Shown here in pieces: positions 36,301 through 48,399 of a DNA stretch of 64,000 nt. Made by a program: the position numbers and the translations under genes. The notes under the pieces are model-generated. The model did no database searches. It saw nothing but the letters and a program-made list of their open reading frames with translations, and was not told where the DNA came from. The DNA comes from Siphonodentalium dalli (lineage: Eukaryota; Mollusca; Scaphopoda; Gadilida; Siphonodentaliidae), in assembly GCA_032622095.1 (NCBI GenBank), contig CP136066.1:154591152-154655151 (forward strand), in the 5' to 3' direction. Positions within the stretch are counted from its first letter, which is position 1. Each line of letters opens with the position of its first letter.

Positions 36301-38357
36301 TTATAAATTGTTATTATTTTTAGGTATTATTATGTTTTTTTGGTATATAAAATTGCACAAAAAAAGGAAAAACTGGAATACTCATAACTATTTGATGGCT
36401 GCATTAATCTTTAAAAAAATAAAAGGCGCATGAAAATTTGCGATTTACTTTTTTAATCAACATGTTCCATGTATTGCATTCTTGCTTTTAAATTTTTGTC
36501 AAAATGTAACCTTTCTGTGGAATTGACCTCAAGTGAGTTGCGAAGTGACATTAAGTTTTAAGTTAACAAGTCCAATATATTATAGTTTACTGAAGCACTA
36601 TGTCAGTATACCTTTAAAGTTTATTTTTCAAATTGTGTGATATTTTCCCAATGTCCTGCTGCTATGTACAGCTGTTATAACATTTATTTTGTAACTTTTG
36701 TTTGACTCTGTACGCCCGTTTGTGAAGTCAATCAGTGACAAGCACACTGGGCAAGTTCGAAAACAACGATGTTCGATTGTAAGTAAGAACCGGTACGACC
36801 CGGTAGACCATACCATATCAATTTTAAAGGAACATTTTTACACAAAACATAGAATAATGCACCGGTTTCTGATTGTTGCATGCGCTCCCACTCCGTAATC
36901 CGTGGAGCTTCCGTGATCGATCAGGTGTTTGTCACCACCGTTTAGATACATGCATCAACTGGATGGTAATTTGATTATCATAAAACATCATATACCTGGG
37001 ACAAATTTAGTGATGAGCCGATAATCGGGAACGACAATCGGAATCGGCCGATTGTGGCCCATCGGATGACAATCGGTACTCGGGTTTGAACATCGGGATT
37101 TCCGATTGTCTAAATAATAAATGAGTGCTTGATTTTCTTTAATAAACTGTTTTAAATATGACGATGTTTTGTTGAATAAATGACCAGTAAATATGGGGAA
37201 AGTGATACCAAACACAAACTTGATATACATACATGCCCTCTGCAATACCCCGGCCGTACCTGGGTCCATGTGTGAACAATATATTAGTGGGGGTCGCCGG
37301 GAAGCACGTGACACTTTGAGTTAGAGTGAGGCAGCGAGCATGACGCCGTGATTGCGCATAATAATTCGATTGATTTCTTTAGCATTCTGATGTACACAAT
37401 GTACATGTCATGGGACTCATGTACGCCCATAGGTAACTTTATTGTTCGTCAACATGTAGACATTTTGATTTATGTATGTCAAACTATCAAAAATCAAAAT
37501 GTATGCATACGCAGTACCGGTACAACAAAGGTATCTATATAGTACATACAGCGTAACAGGTATAAACACTACTATAGAAACCGAAAGTGCATGTCACGTG
37601 ACTTTAAATAGTTGAAGACAACACCTAATCACGGATAGCAGCTATCCTCTACCCATCCAGTCAGCCTCGTGTGACGTCACGTATATGTCACCACAAATGA
37701 TTATTATGATGACCACGCCGAAATCGAATCGTGTCTGTGAAATTGACATGAACATGGTGTAACTTGCAACTAGTTCAGTCGGCTCATTTCCTTTGACGTG
37801 ATGTCTTTGAATTGGGATCAAAGAAAAATGCCGTTTGATGAATTGATGAAACGGACCATGGACATGTCGTCATGCATGGGTATGTTGCCTGTATTCGATC
37901 ACTAGTCTGCCCATACCCACCTATCTACTTACCCAAACATATATTTATGTATACAGTACTGGCATATTACTACGTTTGTTGATAGCTTCTAATTCTAAGT
38001 ATTATATAACACATATAACATATTCTGCTATACATTATTGAAATAATCGGAATCGGCACCTGAATCGGCCGATTGTGATCTCAAATAATTGACAATCGGC
38101 TCATCACTAGACAAATTAATAACCTATTAACCTTCAGTGATATTAAGCCAACTAATCACGGCAAATAGTGTTAAATCACAGCTTGCTTTGCGTTCGAAAA
38201 TGCAAAGTTGGTTACCGGTACTCAAAACAAATGGCAAATTATATACGTATATGGGCACAAAACGGTAAGTTTCGGAAGGGGTCCGACTAGTCGACTAGTA
38301 GTCGATTCCCTCTGGCGACTAGTCGATTCCTCAAAACCACTAATCGTTTCAACACTA
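33383..38357. mobile_element. 5-kb hAT element, perfect 8-bp TSD
   Basis: The ends TAGTGTTGAAACGATTA and TAATCGTTTCAACACTA-type (imperfect inside) are flanked by AACTTCAC at 33375-33382 and 38358-38365. Subterminal ACTAGTCGATTCC repeats lie in both ends, typical of hAT transposase binding zones. The length would suit an autonomous element, but I find no BED finger or hATC dimerisation frame in the interior. It is either decayed or filled with other sequence. A second hAT is nested at 37008-38109. Seven copies of GTGACTGACGGGACA or a one-base variant lie inside. Confidence 0.9.
37008..38109. mobile_element. Nested hAT element, 1.1 kb, perfect 8-bp TSD
   Basis: The ends TAGTGATGAGCCGAT and ATCGGCTCATCACTA are flanked by GACAAATT at 37000-37007 and 38110-38117. 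Subterminal AATCGGCCGATTGTG palindromes occur in both ends. It inserted into the larger hAT and is therefore younger. No transposase. Confidence 0.92.
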
Positions 38358-38365
38358 AACTTCAC

Positions 38366-39080
38366 TCTCCTGACTAATGGGCCAATAAAATAAAATCTAT
38401 AACTTTGAATGAAATAATACAATTTTGAGTCAGTCACATGTGAATACATGCAATTATTTGTGCGTCTTTTTGATCGCTGTTATCCCGTGACATCTGTGTC
38501 TCAACCCACAGCTGCACACTAATTACATCAGCAATATTCAGGAAATGGGCACATGGACTGTGAGTCTGAATGTAGCAATCAGCATTTTTTGCTGCATCAT
38601 AGCTGTTGTTTAAGTGAACATTCATGATTGTTCCTTGTCACTTGCTCTGTCACTTGCTCTGCAAGGTACCCTTTCAAGTTTGTCGCATCTTTTTGTCTTT
38701 AATTATTCAAAACCCTTACTCTTAGGTGATGGCTGGGGATTTAGGCTTAATTTAATAGTGATGGTAATTTAAATCTATGTCTCAATGCCAAATAATCGTG
38801 ATAGCTGGGAATTTTCTCCAAAATTAATAAGTTAGACACCTGAGAGTATGTGTGTCATAATGTATACATATATACTTTAAAATAGGTTCATAAAATCTTT
38901 GCGGGCGAAAAACAGCTTAACACACACAAACACTCTTTATCTTTTCATTCTGGCCCCAATTTTTATAGATTCATCAATTTCAAGGACCGGACAGTGAACC
39001 GTGGTGTAGTCACAGTTTGACTGCGGTGGCAACGCTAACCACGGTTAAGTGGACACTTGTTTTGGCCATTTTATATTATA
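38366..39080. other. PPP2R5 intron 2, unassigned
   Basis: A small inverted repeat AACCGTGGT/ACCACGGTT lies at 38997-39047. Nothing else recognised. Confidence 0.4.
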
Positions 39081-39774
39081 CTAGCAGGTTAGCCCGCCAC
39101 TGGCGGCAAACGTCAGAAACATTTTTAATTGTTTTAATTAATTTTGTTAATTTAATTTTTTGTTTTTTAATGGATTAATTGTGCCTTTTTTTTGTTTTTC
39201 AATTTGACCCGATTTGTACTTGAATTGATAATTTTCAAGGTCAAGGTAAGGTCGGGGTCACAATTTAACCCGTCCATGACACTTCCCGTAGGTAGCAAGT
39301 TTGAGCTCAATCGGTTCAAGTCTATAAAGGACACACATATATATCATTTGTTGTACCCGTTTCAAGGTGAAGATCACCTCGGGCGGAAAAACTGACCCGA
39401 TGAAAATCTCCCCCGTTCCTAGGAAGCCCTAAGTACGTAAGAATGACACAACATGCTCATATCTGGATACATACGCTCACGCCCGGACACAGACATAAGA
39501 ATCGCATTACACGCATACGCTCTTTATCAACGACACTGCGGATACGAACGCTCTTTAACTATCAACGCGATTAACCCCACAGTGCCGTTTTTGTGACTGA
39601 GGGTGGAGAACGGGTGATCGGAGCTTCTCCAAAACGCCGCGACGACCATTCCCGTGGGTTTTTACCCTTAGATGGGAAGTTTGGTCTCGATCGGTGCAGC
39701 CGTTTTCGATTCTATAAAGTATATATATAGACACATATATATTTATATACGGAAGTCTCAAAATATATAGTAGA
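39081..39774 (-). mobile_element. Non-autonomous Helitron, minus strand
   Basis: On the minus strand it starts TCTACTATATATTTTGAGAC after host A. It ends with a palindromic hairpin (CCGCCA G TGGCGG) followed by CTAG and host T. The interior matches parts of the Helitron at 42080-42646 in reverse (GATGAAAATCTCCCCCGTTC, ACGCTCTTTATCAACGACAC). Confidence 0.8.
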
Positions 39775-40026
39775 TATAATTAAACTAATGTAGTGTGTTT
39801 ATATGTAACATTATAACATAATGTTTTTGACTCTTATCCTGACATCATTGTTATTCTATATTGTATGCGTTACACACAATATCCCATCGAGAGTCCCCTT
39901 TTATATCATCGAGCGACAAGCATGTGTTCATTGTCATGGAGTCAAAGGCCATGGTCGCTATGTGTGCCTCAAATTGAATGCTGTTAATTGTGTTCCGATG
40001 TCGACCGAAACAGTTTTCTATAGCAT
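39775..40026. other. PPP2R5 intron 2, unassigned
   Basis: Nothing recognised. Confidence 0.4.
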
Positions 40027-40035
40027 GTAACAATA

Positions 40036-41198
40036 TAGTCCAAGTCTTCTTGTACTAAAACCAGCTAAGATATTGGGATGGCGATGCTGGTCTTTAGTCC
40101 AAGACCGCTTGTATACCAATCCTTTGACACGACTTACGCCCACGATCTGTGGCGGGAATTTGTGGTGTATTTTACTGGATTTACCTAGCAAATCAATACA
40201 TGATGCTATATGCATCGGAAAGGCTTACATCTTATGGTCATAATGGTGTATAATAATCTAACTTTAATGTTAAATTACACATAGAATATTCCGGTTGATT
40301 GCCACACACATCGATTTGTTTCTCTGTTTGTTTACATTTTAACCGAAAGCCGAAGTGGTCCGAATAAGTTCGGCATAATCCGCTGTTTGTTCTACTAATT
40401 CTACTTTCCGTTTCTATATATAGCGCGGGTTTTCCGAACAAAAATAGCGAAAACCGATCGCCCGAAAGTCCAGTTTTCTATGTGCTTTCAGAACAATTCC
40501 CGCACTAAAAACTTAATGACATAATGGAGGATCAGAACGGTAGTTTTGTTGACAATTTTCGCAAGCAACTTGTCAAAATTGGAGCAAATTAGAACTCTTG
40601 TGTCTGACTTGCCATGCGTGATGTGCATTTGACATCTGTGTTGATAAAATAATCGGAGAACCGAATCACACAGTTTCGAAATATAGTTCTTCCGTTTTAG
40701 TGGGACTTTTCAAACTTAAGGTTCATTTATTTAGTGTATTACATTTATATCTCCAATGTTTAATTAATCTATTTATTATTTTATTTATTGACACACATAA
40801 TTACGATTACAATGGAGAATTCATCGTAATTTGCGTTGTTGTCCAAAATCTACGGAATATTTTCAACGGAAAATGCCGAACGCAGTTCGCAAGGTCAACT
40901 GAGTTCGCATACTTTAAAAAATATGTAAACACTGCGGCAAATGTTTCTTTTCACATTAAATTACCGCTTTCAATTCACAACCGATGTGGGTTTCAGATAA
41001 AATAGCATGTCTTCTGCGGAAACTATCCGTTTATTGTAGCAATTGTGATATTTTATTTCATATAATTGTGGTTTTATTTGAGCGGATCACTAACGCTTAA
41101 GTCCTGTCAAAGGAATGCATGGGCCTGGAACTCGGACTAAAGACCGGCACCTCCATCCCGATATCTTAGCCGGCTTTAGTACGAGAAGACTTGGACTA
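40036..41198 (+). mobile_element. 9-bp-TSD transposon, copy A
   Basis: Long inverted ends start TAGTCCAAGTCTTCTTGTAC and contain CTAAGATATTGGGATGG. The flanks are a perfect 9-bp duplication GTAACAATA (40027-40035 and 41199-41207). Copies B (58525-59690, same orientation) and C (57045-57976, inverted) are close relatives. A 9-bp duplication with long TIRs suggests a Mutator-like non-autonomous family. Open frames shared by copies A and B are explained by copy similarity and resemble no known protein. Confidence 0.9.
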
Positions 41199-41207
41199 GT
41201 AACAATA

Positions 41208-42079
41208 AAGAGCATTCATATATTTTAGGAACAAAAGTCATAAATAAACAGACATTTTCCAGACATTTTAAAATTTTCGCATAAACGCTCTGTATTCATA
41301 CCACACCTAGCATAATTTAATAAACCAACAATAAACACTATTAATTTTGTTGTTCAATGCTGAAGAATACCAGGACTTGATTCTTCTGACTTCAATGACT
41401 TTAATTAGACTTTTATCCATAAAATTATACATGCATATTAAAAGTTTGTAAAAATATTATTATATCTGATTCTATCACACATATAAATTGTATATATTAA
41501 AGGTTGGAAATATAGAGCACAAATATTTGACTGGCTGAAACTGCACTGCTGGAACCACAGGTCCCCAGAACATTGGGGTAAATTTTTGTTCTGGCGACCT
41601 GCGGCTGGAACCATGCATCCAAGAATGATATTGCAGTGATATTGAAGCCCAAATTAATGTGTCATGTGTGAATGCCAGACGACAATCCACTGTCATAGCG
41701 AATGTCCGCTTTGATGTTTGGCACTTGTCCAGGGACTGCCTCTCAGATAATAGTTTCAAGGTGTAACAACATGGACCAGTGCCAGAAGCATTGATACTCT
41801 ACAACAATTTTTGAATTATACACCTTTGTGTATATAATTTGGTCAGCCAAGTTCAAAAGATCTGTATTATGCCATACCACTTGGTCATGTGCGTAAATTG
41901 GTATTCACTTTCTATCGGTAGTGGCCTGTGAGTTCAAAACATTCAACACATGTGTTCATTTAGGCTTTTTCACTGTATTTTGCAAGGTAAAATTTTTCAT
42001 AATGACTTTTCATGGAAAATTTCGGACCATGGTTTTTTGTTTCCCTCATTCAGTATGGGCGGCTGTATTGTACGATAAA
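41208..42079. other. PPP2R5 intron 2, unassigned
   Basis: A minus-strand frame of 94 codons at 41475-41759 matches no family I recognise. No transposon ends seen. Confidence 0.35.
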
Positions 42080-42646
42080 TCTAATATATATTTTGGGACT
42101 TCTGTTTGTTTGTTTGTTTGTTTGTTAGCTATGGCCGGGAAAACTGTCGGACGGATTGAGCCCAAACTTCCTATCTAAGGGTAAATTACCAGATGGAATG
42201 TCATCGCACCGCTTCTGAGAACGTCAGAGCACTCCTTCTCCTATCCCCGCCACCGCAATGGGTAGTCCATGGGTTAATCGTGTGATAGTTAAAAGAGCGT
42301 TCGTATCCGCAGTGTCGTTGATAAAGAGCGTGTATGTGTCCAGACATGAGCGTGTTGTGTCTGTGTTCGTACATCGGGGTTCCTGGGAATGGGGGAGATT
42401 TTCATCGGGTCAGTTTTTCCGCCGAGGTGACCTTCACCTTGAAACGGGTACCCACAAATGATCTGATATATATTTTGGGACTTCTGTCTGTTTGTTTGTC
42501 TGTTAGCTATGGCCAGGAAAACTGCTGGACGGATTTCGACGATGGGGAGTGTTTTGGACGGGTCAAATCGTGACTCCGACCTGACCTTGACCTTCAAAAG
42601 GGTCAATTCAAGGTCAAAGCCCGGACGAAGTCGGGTCACCTGCTAG
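42080..42646 (+). mobile_element. Composite Helitron with two 5' ends
   Basis: A 5' end TCTAATATATATTTTGGGAC starts at 42080 and a second, TCTGATATATATTTTGGGAC, at 42462, both preceded by A. A single 3' end (hairpin, then CTAG and host T) closes at 42646. This is either a short Helitron nested at the end of another or a chimeric 5' end, as in Helitron end capture. Confidence 0.78.
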
Positions 42647-42999
42647 TACTATATATTTTCATGATTGAATATTTATGAGAATATACTCTCGGGTGTCAGT
42701 GATCACTATTATTTGGCATTGGGAAATAGAGTGACCTACAGTTGGGAGCTATCAAATTATTTCAAAATCCGTTGAGGGTTCAAATCCACATGTTTCCATC
42801 GTGGACTTTGTAACTCGAAATCGTTATCTGGTGGAGTTGCCAGTTACTCGCCGATGGCCGGTGGTTTGCCGCACATGGTTGACAAGTCTATCAGCCATTG
42901 AAATCACTGTTAGATTAGTCGCAAGTGTGCGGATTTCCTCCACCACTAAAACTGGCAATGTCGTGATATGGCCTTAGTTGCTAAAGCGACAATAAACCC

Positions 43000-43440
43000 C
43001 AATCAAAACATGGCTGCCAGTGGCAATGGCCATCTTGGATTTCACATTTAAATCCATTGGCACACCCTGCAGTCCACATTTATTGGAGGTGTATTTTGAA
43101 AATTTATAGGCGTTGTTTAGGGTCATGTCTAGATGGAAGCTACTGAATTTGAAACATTTGCTATGAAAAACATCCACTGACGGACATCACCTACAGTTCA
43201 ATCTAATGCATCAATAAATCATTGGGGACGCCATACAGACCGCATATTTCATGCCATTGACCCAAAACTATGTTTGATTTCACATTTGAATCTCGGACAC
43301 CCTGTAGTTCACATTTATGTTTGGATCTGTTCCAAATTCCACAGGCATGATATAATGGGATAATTTTTGGCAACACATGTTGAGGAATTTCCTGTTCAAA
43401 CCAAGTGACACCAAAAATGAAATTTGTCATTGGCCTTCAC
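43000..43440 (+). repeat. Diverged relatives of the 164-bp satellite
   Basis: CATGGCTGCCAGTGGCAATG, CCATCTTGGATTTCACATTT and two CACACCCTGCAGT/ACACCCTGTAGTTCACATTT units recall the satellite consensus in longer, irregular periods. Confidence 0.5.
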
Positions 43441-43636
43441 TCATCGTAAAACTGCCATGAAAAACATAGTATATAACATATTTTGGCAGCTACAATGTAT
43501 GATACAGTACTAGTACTTGGTTTTGTTGTGAATATTTATTGGTAATAATCTCAGTATTCGAAAGTAATAAAAGTAGGTGTGGGAAAACTGAAGGCAATTT
43601 CCAAAACATGATTTTCAATGTTCAGTGATACACACA

Positions 43637-44030
43637 CCCAACCATTTAAAGACATATTATGGACTTTTTCGGGTGCGTGAAACTGGTAAGTTACTACTCA
43701 TGCGCTATGCCAACGGTTGGAATTTAGCATTCTACTAACATCGCCAAAAATCTCAAAGAAATCGACCATACCACTCCATAGATATCACCATCTGAACTAC
43801 GTTAATTGTAAATATATACATCTCGATTCGGGATGCAACAATCGGCGATAAACTAACACAAATGATTTCGCCATCGAGAAGTCATTGCATTGAATTAATA
43901 TATAAAAATGACGGTGTGTGTGCTGAAATTTGGAATAATATTCGTAAAAAATAACTATTTTGAGCAAGATTATTCTCCATTTCTATTTGGTCCCACAACC
44001 GGAGTGTTTCACATCACTTTAAATCAAATC
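43637..44030 (-). repeat. Uninterrupted copy of the 4290-5095 repeat
   Basis: Matches both flanks of the SINE at 4421-4834 in reverse without the SINE. Confidence 0.7.
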
Positions 44031-44843
44031 TGAACATAATTTCCCTGTTATAGAATATCTGAGACTTATCAAACTATGTACAATGCATTGTATTTGCTCC
44101 TACATGTACTTGTGTGATAGTACCTCAAGTATTAAACTCACTGTATAATTTACTGGATTATTACATTCGGTGGTTGAACATAGATTTTTACGAAGTTTTG
44201 CCAACTATATTAAATTTCTCTCACAAAATAATGTATTAAAATAGAAGAGTTAATAGATCTCAATATTTAGATGAATTCATGAATATATTTTAATGCTGCC
44301 CATGAAGTAGTACATGTATGTTCACTCAAAAACAGCCTTTGTTCTGATAACTTTTTGTGTTTTCTGTTTTTGATTATAAATCGATAGTAAGAACTATATT
44401 TTGAGATTAAAACAAGCATTTTACTTGTGCATTATAAAGTGTTGTGATCCATAATCGTCATTTTGGCAATATATTTTCAATATTTCACCTAAGAAATTAA
44501 TAAACGTAAGTGTCCAAATAAGCGCCGTAAAGGTGTGAATATTTTAGCAAAAATAATAAATGTATGGGTAAGTTTATTTTGATCCCTAGAGTACACTACT
44601 AATAATTGTTATCACTAAAGCAGCTTTTGGTGAGAAACCATCTATCTTTTGTATACTATCTCCATTTATGTTTCTCAATAGATATTATACGTACATTGGA
44701 TCAGAAAATAAATTACATACAGCCTTTGTTGTATACTCAGACCCTCGATTCTTTCCGTGCATCTTCCATATTTTTATTCAAGACTTTTGAATGATCTGGT
44801 ACCCCCAATTTATTAAGATATCTTGTACATGTATCTCTTTCAG

Positions 44844-45012
44844 AAGAAAAAAGCTTCACCGAATGCAGCAGAGCATCATCCACCACAGGCTCAAGTGGCA
44901 AGGGTGAAACTAAATCCTACTGTTCCCAATACCAAAAAAGACAAGCGACAGAACTCTTCGAGATTCAACTTGACAAAGAACAGAGAGCTTATTAAATTAC
45001 CATTGCTGAAAG
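44844..45012 (+). CDS. PPP2R5: PPP2R5 exon 3
   Basis: Residues 33-88 plus one base (phase 0 in, phase 1 out; acceptor CTCTTTCAG, donor GTACAT). The variable KKKASPNAAEHHPPQ stretch leads into the conserved gamma/delta block RQNSSRFNLTKNRELIKLP and the LLK that precedes the first HEAT-like helix. The SSRFNL...NREL signature places the gene nearer PPP2R5C/D than A/B/E. Confidence 0.95.
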
Positions 45013-45189
45013 GTACATGTATGCATTTGTTCATTTTAGTCAAGTTAAAAGGTAAAAAAAGATGACTTTCAAAATGGCTTGATGTGTCAATGTGGAGCAT
45101 GCATCTTGATCTGTCGACAACTATTGTTTCAAGAAATTGAAGAGTTCTTATCAATAATCCCTCAGTTCAAACGTTTTCCGTCTTTAATT

Positions 45190-45410
45190 TACAGTAATTA
45201 ATGCTCTAAATAATCGACTCCTTAACCACAGCAGAATTATGGGTAATTATTCAGGATTTAGTCGGAAATATGGCTTGTTGCCTTTCATCGGAATGCTCTC
45301 AGTGAGAGCTTTCCGATGAAGGGCAACAGGCCATATTTCCGACTAAATCCTGAAAAATTACCCATAATTCTGCTGTGGTTAAGGAGTCGATTATTTAGGG
45401 CATTACTGTA
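45190..45410. mobile_element. Near-perfect hairpin MITE, 221 bp
   Basis: The arms from TACAGTAATTAATGCTC to a loop near 45300 and back to CATTACTGTA pair along almost the whole length, giving a stem of about 100 bp in the intron 3 transcript. Outer TA suggests a Tc1/mariner-type TA duplication. A shorter copy lies at 10024-10116 and a solo end at 5696-5728. Confidence 0.85.
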
Positions 45411-45611
45411 TTCCTAATTTATGCTTTGCATAAAACATTTTTGTGGGATTTTTAATTTCATGTTTTTGGGAACCACGGAAATTGGGCCACCACGAATAAA
45501 TGCAAATTGTTCAAATGTGCCTACATAAATATTGCAAGAAAATATTTACATTGGTTGAAATTTAGCATTAGTTACATATACGGCCAAAACCATCTGGCTG
45601 TAGCGATAACT

Positions 45612-46468
45612 CAGGGTTTCCGCTATACCGGCAGGGGGTCCCCTTGACGGCCCCGTTCCCCTCGCCAAGTTTTCCCCTCCTGCCATACCCCAGGACATAC
45701 TGCATGTCTATAAAGCTATAAAGATGTTTAAAACTTCTGAATTTTGTTGGAATAGTACTAAGGAATTTTAAAAGGTGAATTTATTTTATATCTTGTAAGT
45801 GTACACACTCTAAACGCATTGTTATACAGAAAATTGAAACAGGAAGTGATCGGAACTGACATCGCTAGAAGCTATGCATTTGAGGCTGGATAATTACGTT
45901 GCGGTTAGTACCCGGTTATGTTATGCAAAAGAGCAGTATTTTATTCGTACCTGTCATGTTTTATACCGCAAAATATACTGTTCACTTTGTAATAGAGCGA
46001 GAGAGAAATGTGGGAGTAGCCACACCGGGCATCAAGGCATCTTACCCACTGCCCACAAAGATAACTCATCGGCCAGATATGTAATCAGCCTTCTATATTT
46101 ACACTGCAGCTGCTAAAATATATTCCGATTACGTTATGCATCCGAAATATCTGCTGGGTCTTCCACAGTGAGTCTTTTAACATTAACGAGCACGTTTAAC
46201 TCAGGATCCAAATTACTGGTGTTCTGTACTTCGTAAATTAATTTATATCTAATAAATTTACTAGTTTTAAAGTTACATGTATAAGGTTTAATAGCTTGGC
46301 ACTTGGGCAGAAATGGAACAAAGCAATCTGCCATTTCTACTCTCACACGATTCTATTGGCCGATATAACAAAAGTAAATCAACCAGTGCTAAAACAGGCT
46401 ACTTTTACCTGGATTTTTCCCCTTGACGGCTACCGCCCACATCCCCCTACCCCCTAGCGGAAACCCTG
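45612..46468. mobile_element. hAT-like element, 857 bp, in PPP2R5 intron 3
   Basis: Inverted ends CAGGGTTTCCGCT and AGCGGAAACCCTG, flanked on both sides by GATAACT (45605-45611 and 46469-46475). It ends 91 bp before exon 4. The GGGGTCCCCTTGACGG-type subterminal sequence recurs near both ends. A rearranged second copy lies at 50231-51706. Confidence 0.8.
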
Positions 46469-46559
46469 GATAACTACACCCTTGGTTTGTGATTAAACAG
46501 TGTCCACTATAAAATTTTGTCAAGTTTTGGTGTGTACAATCTCTTATTATTAATCTTAG

Positions 46560-46759
46560 ATGCAACTCCCGCTGAAAGAGAAGACCTGTTTACACAGAAG
46601 ATTCTCCAGTGCTGCGTTCTGTTTGATTTTGTACAAGATCCCCTCAGCGATCTTAAATGGAAGGAGATTAAGCGAGCATGCCTCAACGAAATGGTGGAGT
46701 TTGTGTCGCAGAACCGAGGAATAATAACAGATGCCATATATCCTGAGGCAATTCATATG
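46560..46759 (+). CDS. PPP2R5: PPP2R5 exon 4
   Basis: Completes residue 89 (Asp) and encodes 90-155 (acceptor AATCTTAG, donor GTGAGA, phase 0 out). The sequence [49 protein letters not shown] and YPEAIHM is the first HEAT-like repeat region of B56. This region contributes to the PP2A scaffold and catalytic subunit interface. Confidence 0.97.
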
Positions 46760-47017
46760 GTGAGAATTTTATCACTTATATTTTAGTGAATTTAGTAATT
46801 ATTGTCAAATACTCTAAAAAAAAATATTTCTGAACCCTTAGGTTGTACGCCATTGATTAAAATTACCTTGCTATCTCCCCACCTCTAAATGATTACCACC
46901 AACAGCATATGCATGAGCGATTTGCCAAGTGCGCTGTACTATTTCCCCAAAACTTTTTTCGGCTTATACCAGAGGAGCCCTTTCTATGTTGATACGAAGT
47001 CTGTTGATGTGACAGTA

Positions 47018-47122
47018 CAGTCCTCGAAATTTGCCATGGGAAATGCAGTGGCAACATGTGGATTCTATAATGCCATATCATAAAATTTGCCATGAGTTAT
47101 TTTTCCTAATTTCGAGGGCTGG
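47018..47122. mobile_element. Small MITE, CAGTCCTCGAAATT ends
   Basis: Inverted ends CAGTCCTCGAAATT and AATTTCGAGGGCTG; the flanks GACAGTA and GATAGTA differ at one base. The same family occurs at 47281-47410 and 5445-5556. Confidence 0.6.
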
Positions 47123-47280
47123 ATAGTATCACTATTGCATAATGATTTGTGTCTATGTATACAAGTCGTAATTCAAGACAAACATCAAAATAAAATGTTG
47201 ACCACTTGCGGTTTAGATAATTTTGCAGCCGTGTTCAATAACCAATATTTCAAGATGATAAAATTAAAGATGTGGACATG

Positions 47281-47410
47281 CAGCCCTCGAAATTAGGAAA
47301 AATATCCCACAGCAAATTTAGAGCTGTGGCCTGTTAGATTCTACATGTTGCCACGGCATTTACCATGGCATTGCTTATTGTCGTGGCCAATTACAAGATT
47401 ACAAGGACTG
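47281..47410. repeat. CCACGGCAA-family copy
   Basis: It starts CAGCCCTCGAAATTAGG, contains ATGTTGCCACGGCATTTACC and ends CAAGGACTG. About 260 bp from the related MITE at 47018. Confidence 0.5.
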
Positions 47411-48025
47411 GAAATGTGGCCCAATTTGGACCTCCTAGAATTAACAACACGGCAAGACGATACTGACGATCTTTTGGTATACTGGATTACATGGGTCTGC
47501 CTGTCCAGCCATCCAATCGATCTCAATGAAATTTGATATGCAGGTTTGGCACCAGGAGGGCTTTCAACAGAGGATTAATTGACATTGTTCACATTTTCCA
47601 TTCAAGAGTTATCCCTCCTTGTTTATCTGAAAATGTTGGATATATGTCTGCCTGCTCATATATCTCAGCCATGGGTTATTGGATTCTGTTGAAATTTGGT
47701 ATGGAGGTTTGGCATCAGGAGGGCTTTCAAAAGAGGGTTGAGTTATGTTGTTTACATTTTCTGTTCAAGAGTTACCCCTCTTACTGAATTTTTGCCCATC
47801 CGCTCATATATCTTTTTATCTTTGGTTTCCATCCTGCCCATGTTTCAATTGGCACCATGGGGCATCCCAGCAACTTCTAGTTTTACCTGAGTTATGGCCC
47901 TTAGATCTGAGTTATGGTTATTTAGTTCGCCCATTTTTAGTGATTCTCGGTCAAACATATTCACTCTTATGGCCAAAAAAACTCGACCAGAGTCATCTTT
48001 GATGAGCAACCCTTTATATTTGCAG
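47411..48025. repeat. Direct repeat pair in intron 4
   Basis: Two diverged copies about 155 bp apart share GAAATTTGATATGCAGGTTTGG-like and GGAGGGCTTTCAA...AGAG blocks (47527 and 47690). Otherwise unassigned. Confidence 0.45.
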
Positions 48026-48136
48026 TTTTGTTGTAACTTGTTCAGAACGCTCCCACCATCCTCGAATCCAAGTGGTGCAGAATTTGATCCTGAGGAGGAC
48101 GAACCCACCCTTGAAGCAGCATGGCCCCACCTGCAG
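48026..48136 (+). CDS. PPP2R5: PPP2R5 exon 5
   Basis: Thirty-seven codons, residues 156-192, phase 0 at both sides (acceptor TTTGCAG, donor GTAAGT). Reads [20 protein letters not shown] then [17 protein letters not shown], one of the most conserved B56 segments. FCCN in place of the vertebrate FSVN is a minor change. Confidence 0.97.
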
Positions 48137-48399
48137 GTAAGTTGTTTATTTAATTATGAGTCTCAAATTGAGATTCCTACAATATATAATTCATCAAAAA
48201 CATGTGTGAAGTGATTTCATCTTCTATAATTTCATAACTTGTCGTAATTTTTAGCACATCACCAAGCTTTATTAAAAGTTGTATTTGGCTGAAAGTGCTG
48301 TGATTTCTTGATCAGTTGTTGAATATTTCAGTTATTTATCCTTATAATCATGATTTCTCATTTTATACACCCTTTTGAAAAAACGGTCGTATTATGTAA

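Noticed and set aside
33383-38357. Intact hAT transposase gene
   Set aside because: Despite the 5-kb length, no frame shows a BED zinc finger, RNase H-like catalytic motifs or the hATC dimerisation region.
40700-41005. A frame shared with 59087-59410, suggesting a conserved small protein
   Set aside because: Both lie in near-identical copies A and B of one transposon, so similarity at DNA level explains the shared frame. Copy C does not support it.
41475-41759. A 94-codon minus-strand frame in PPP2R5 intron 2
   Set aside because: No recognised similarity and no splice context; treated as unassigned sequence.
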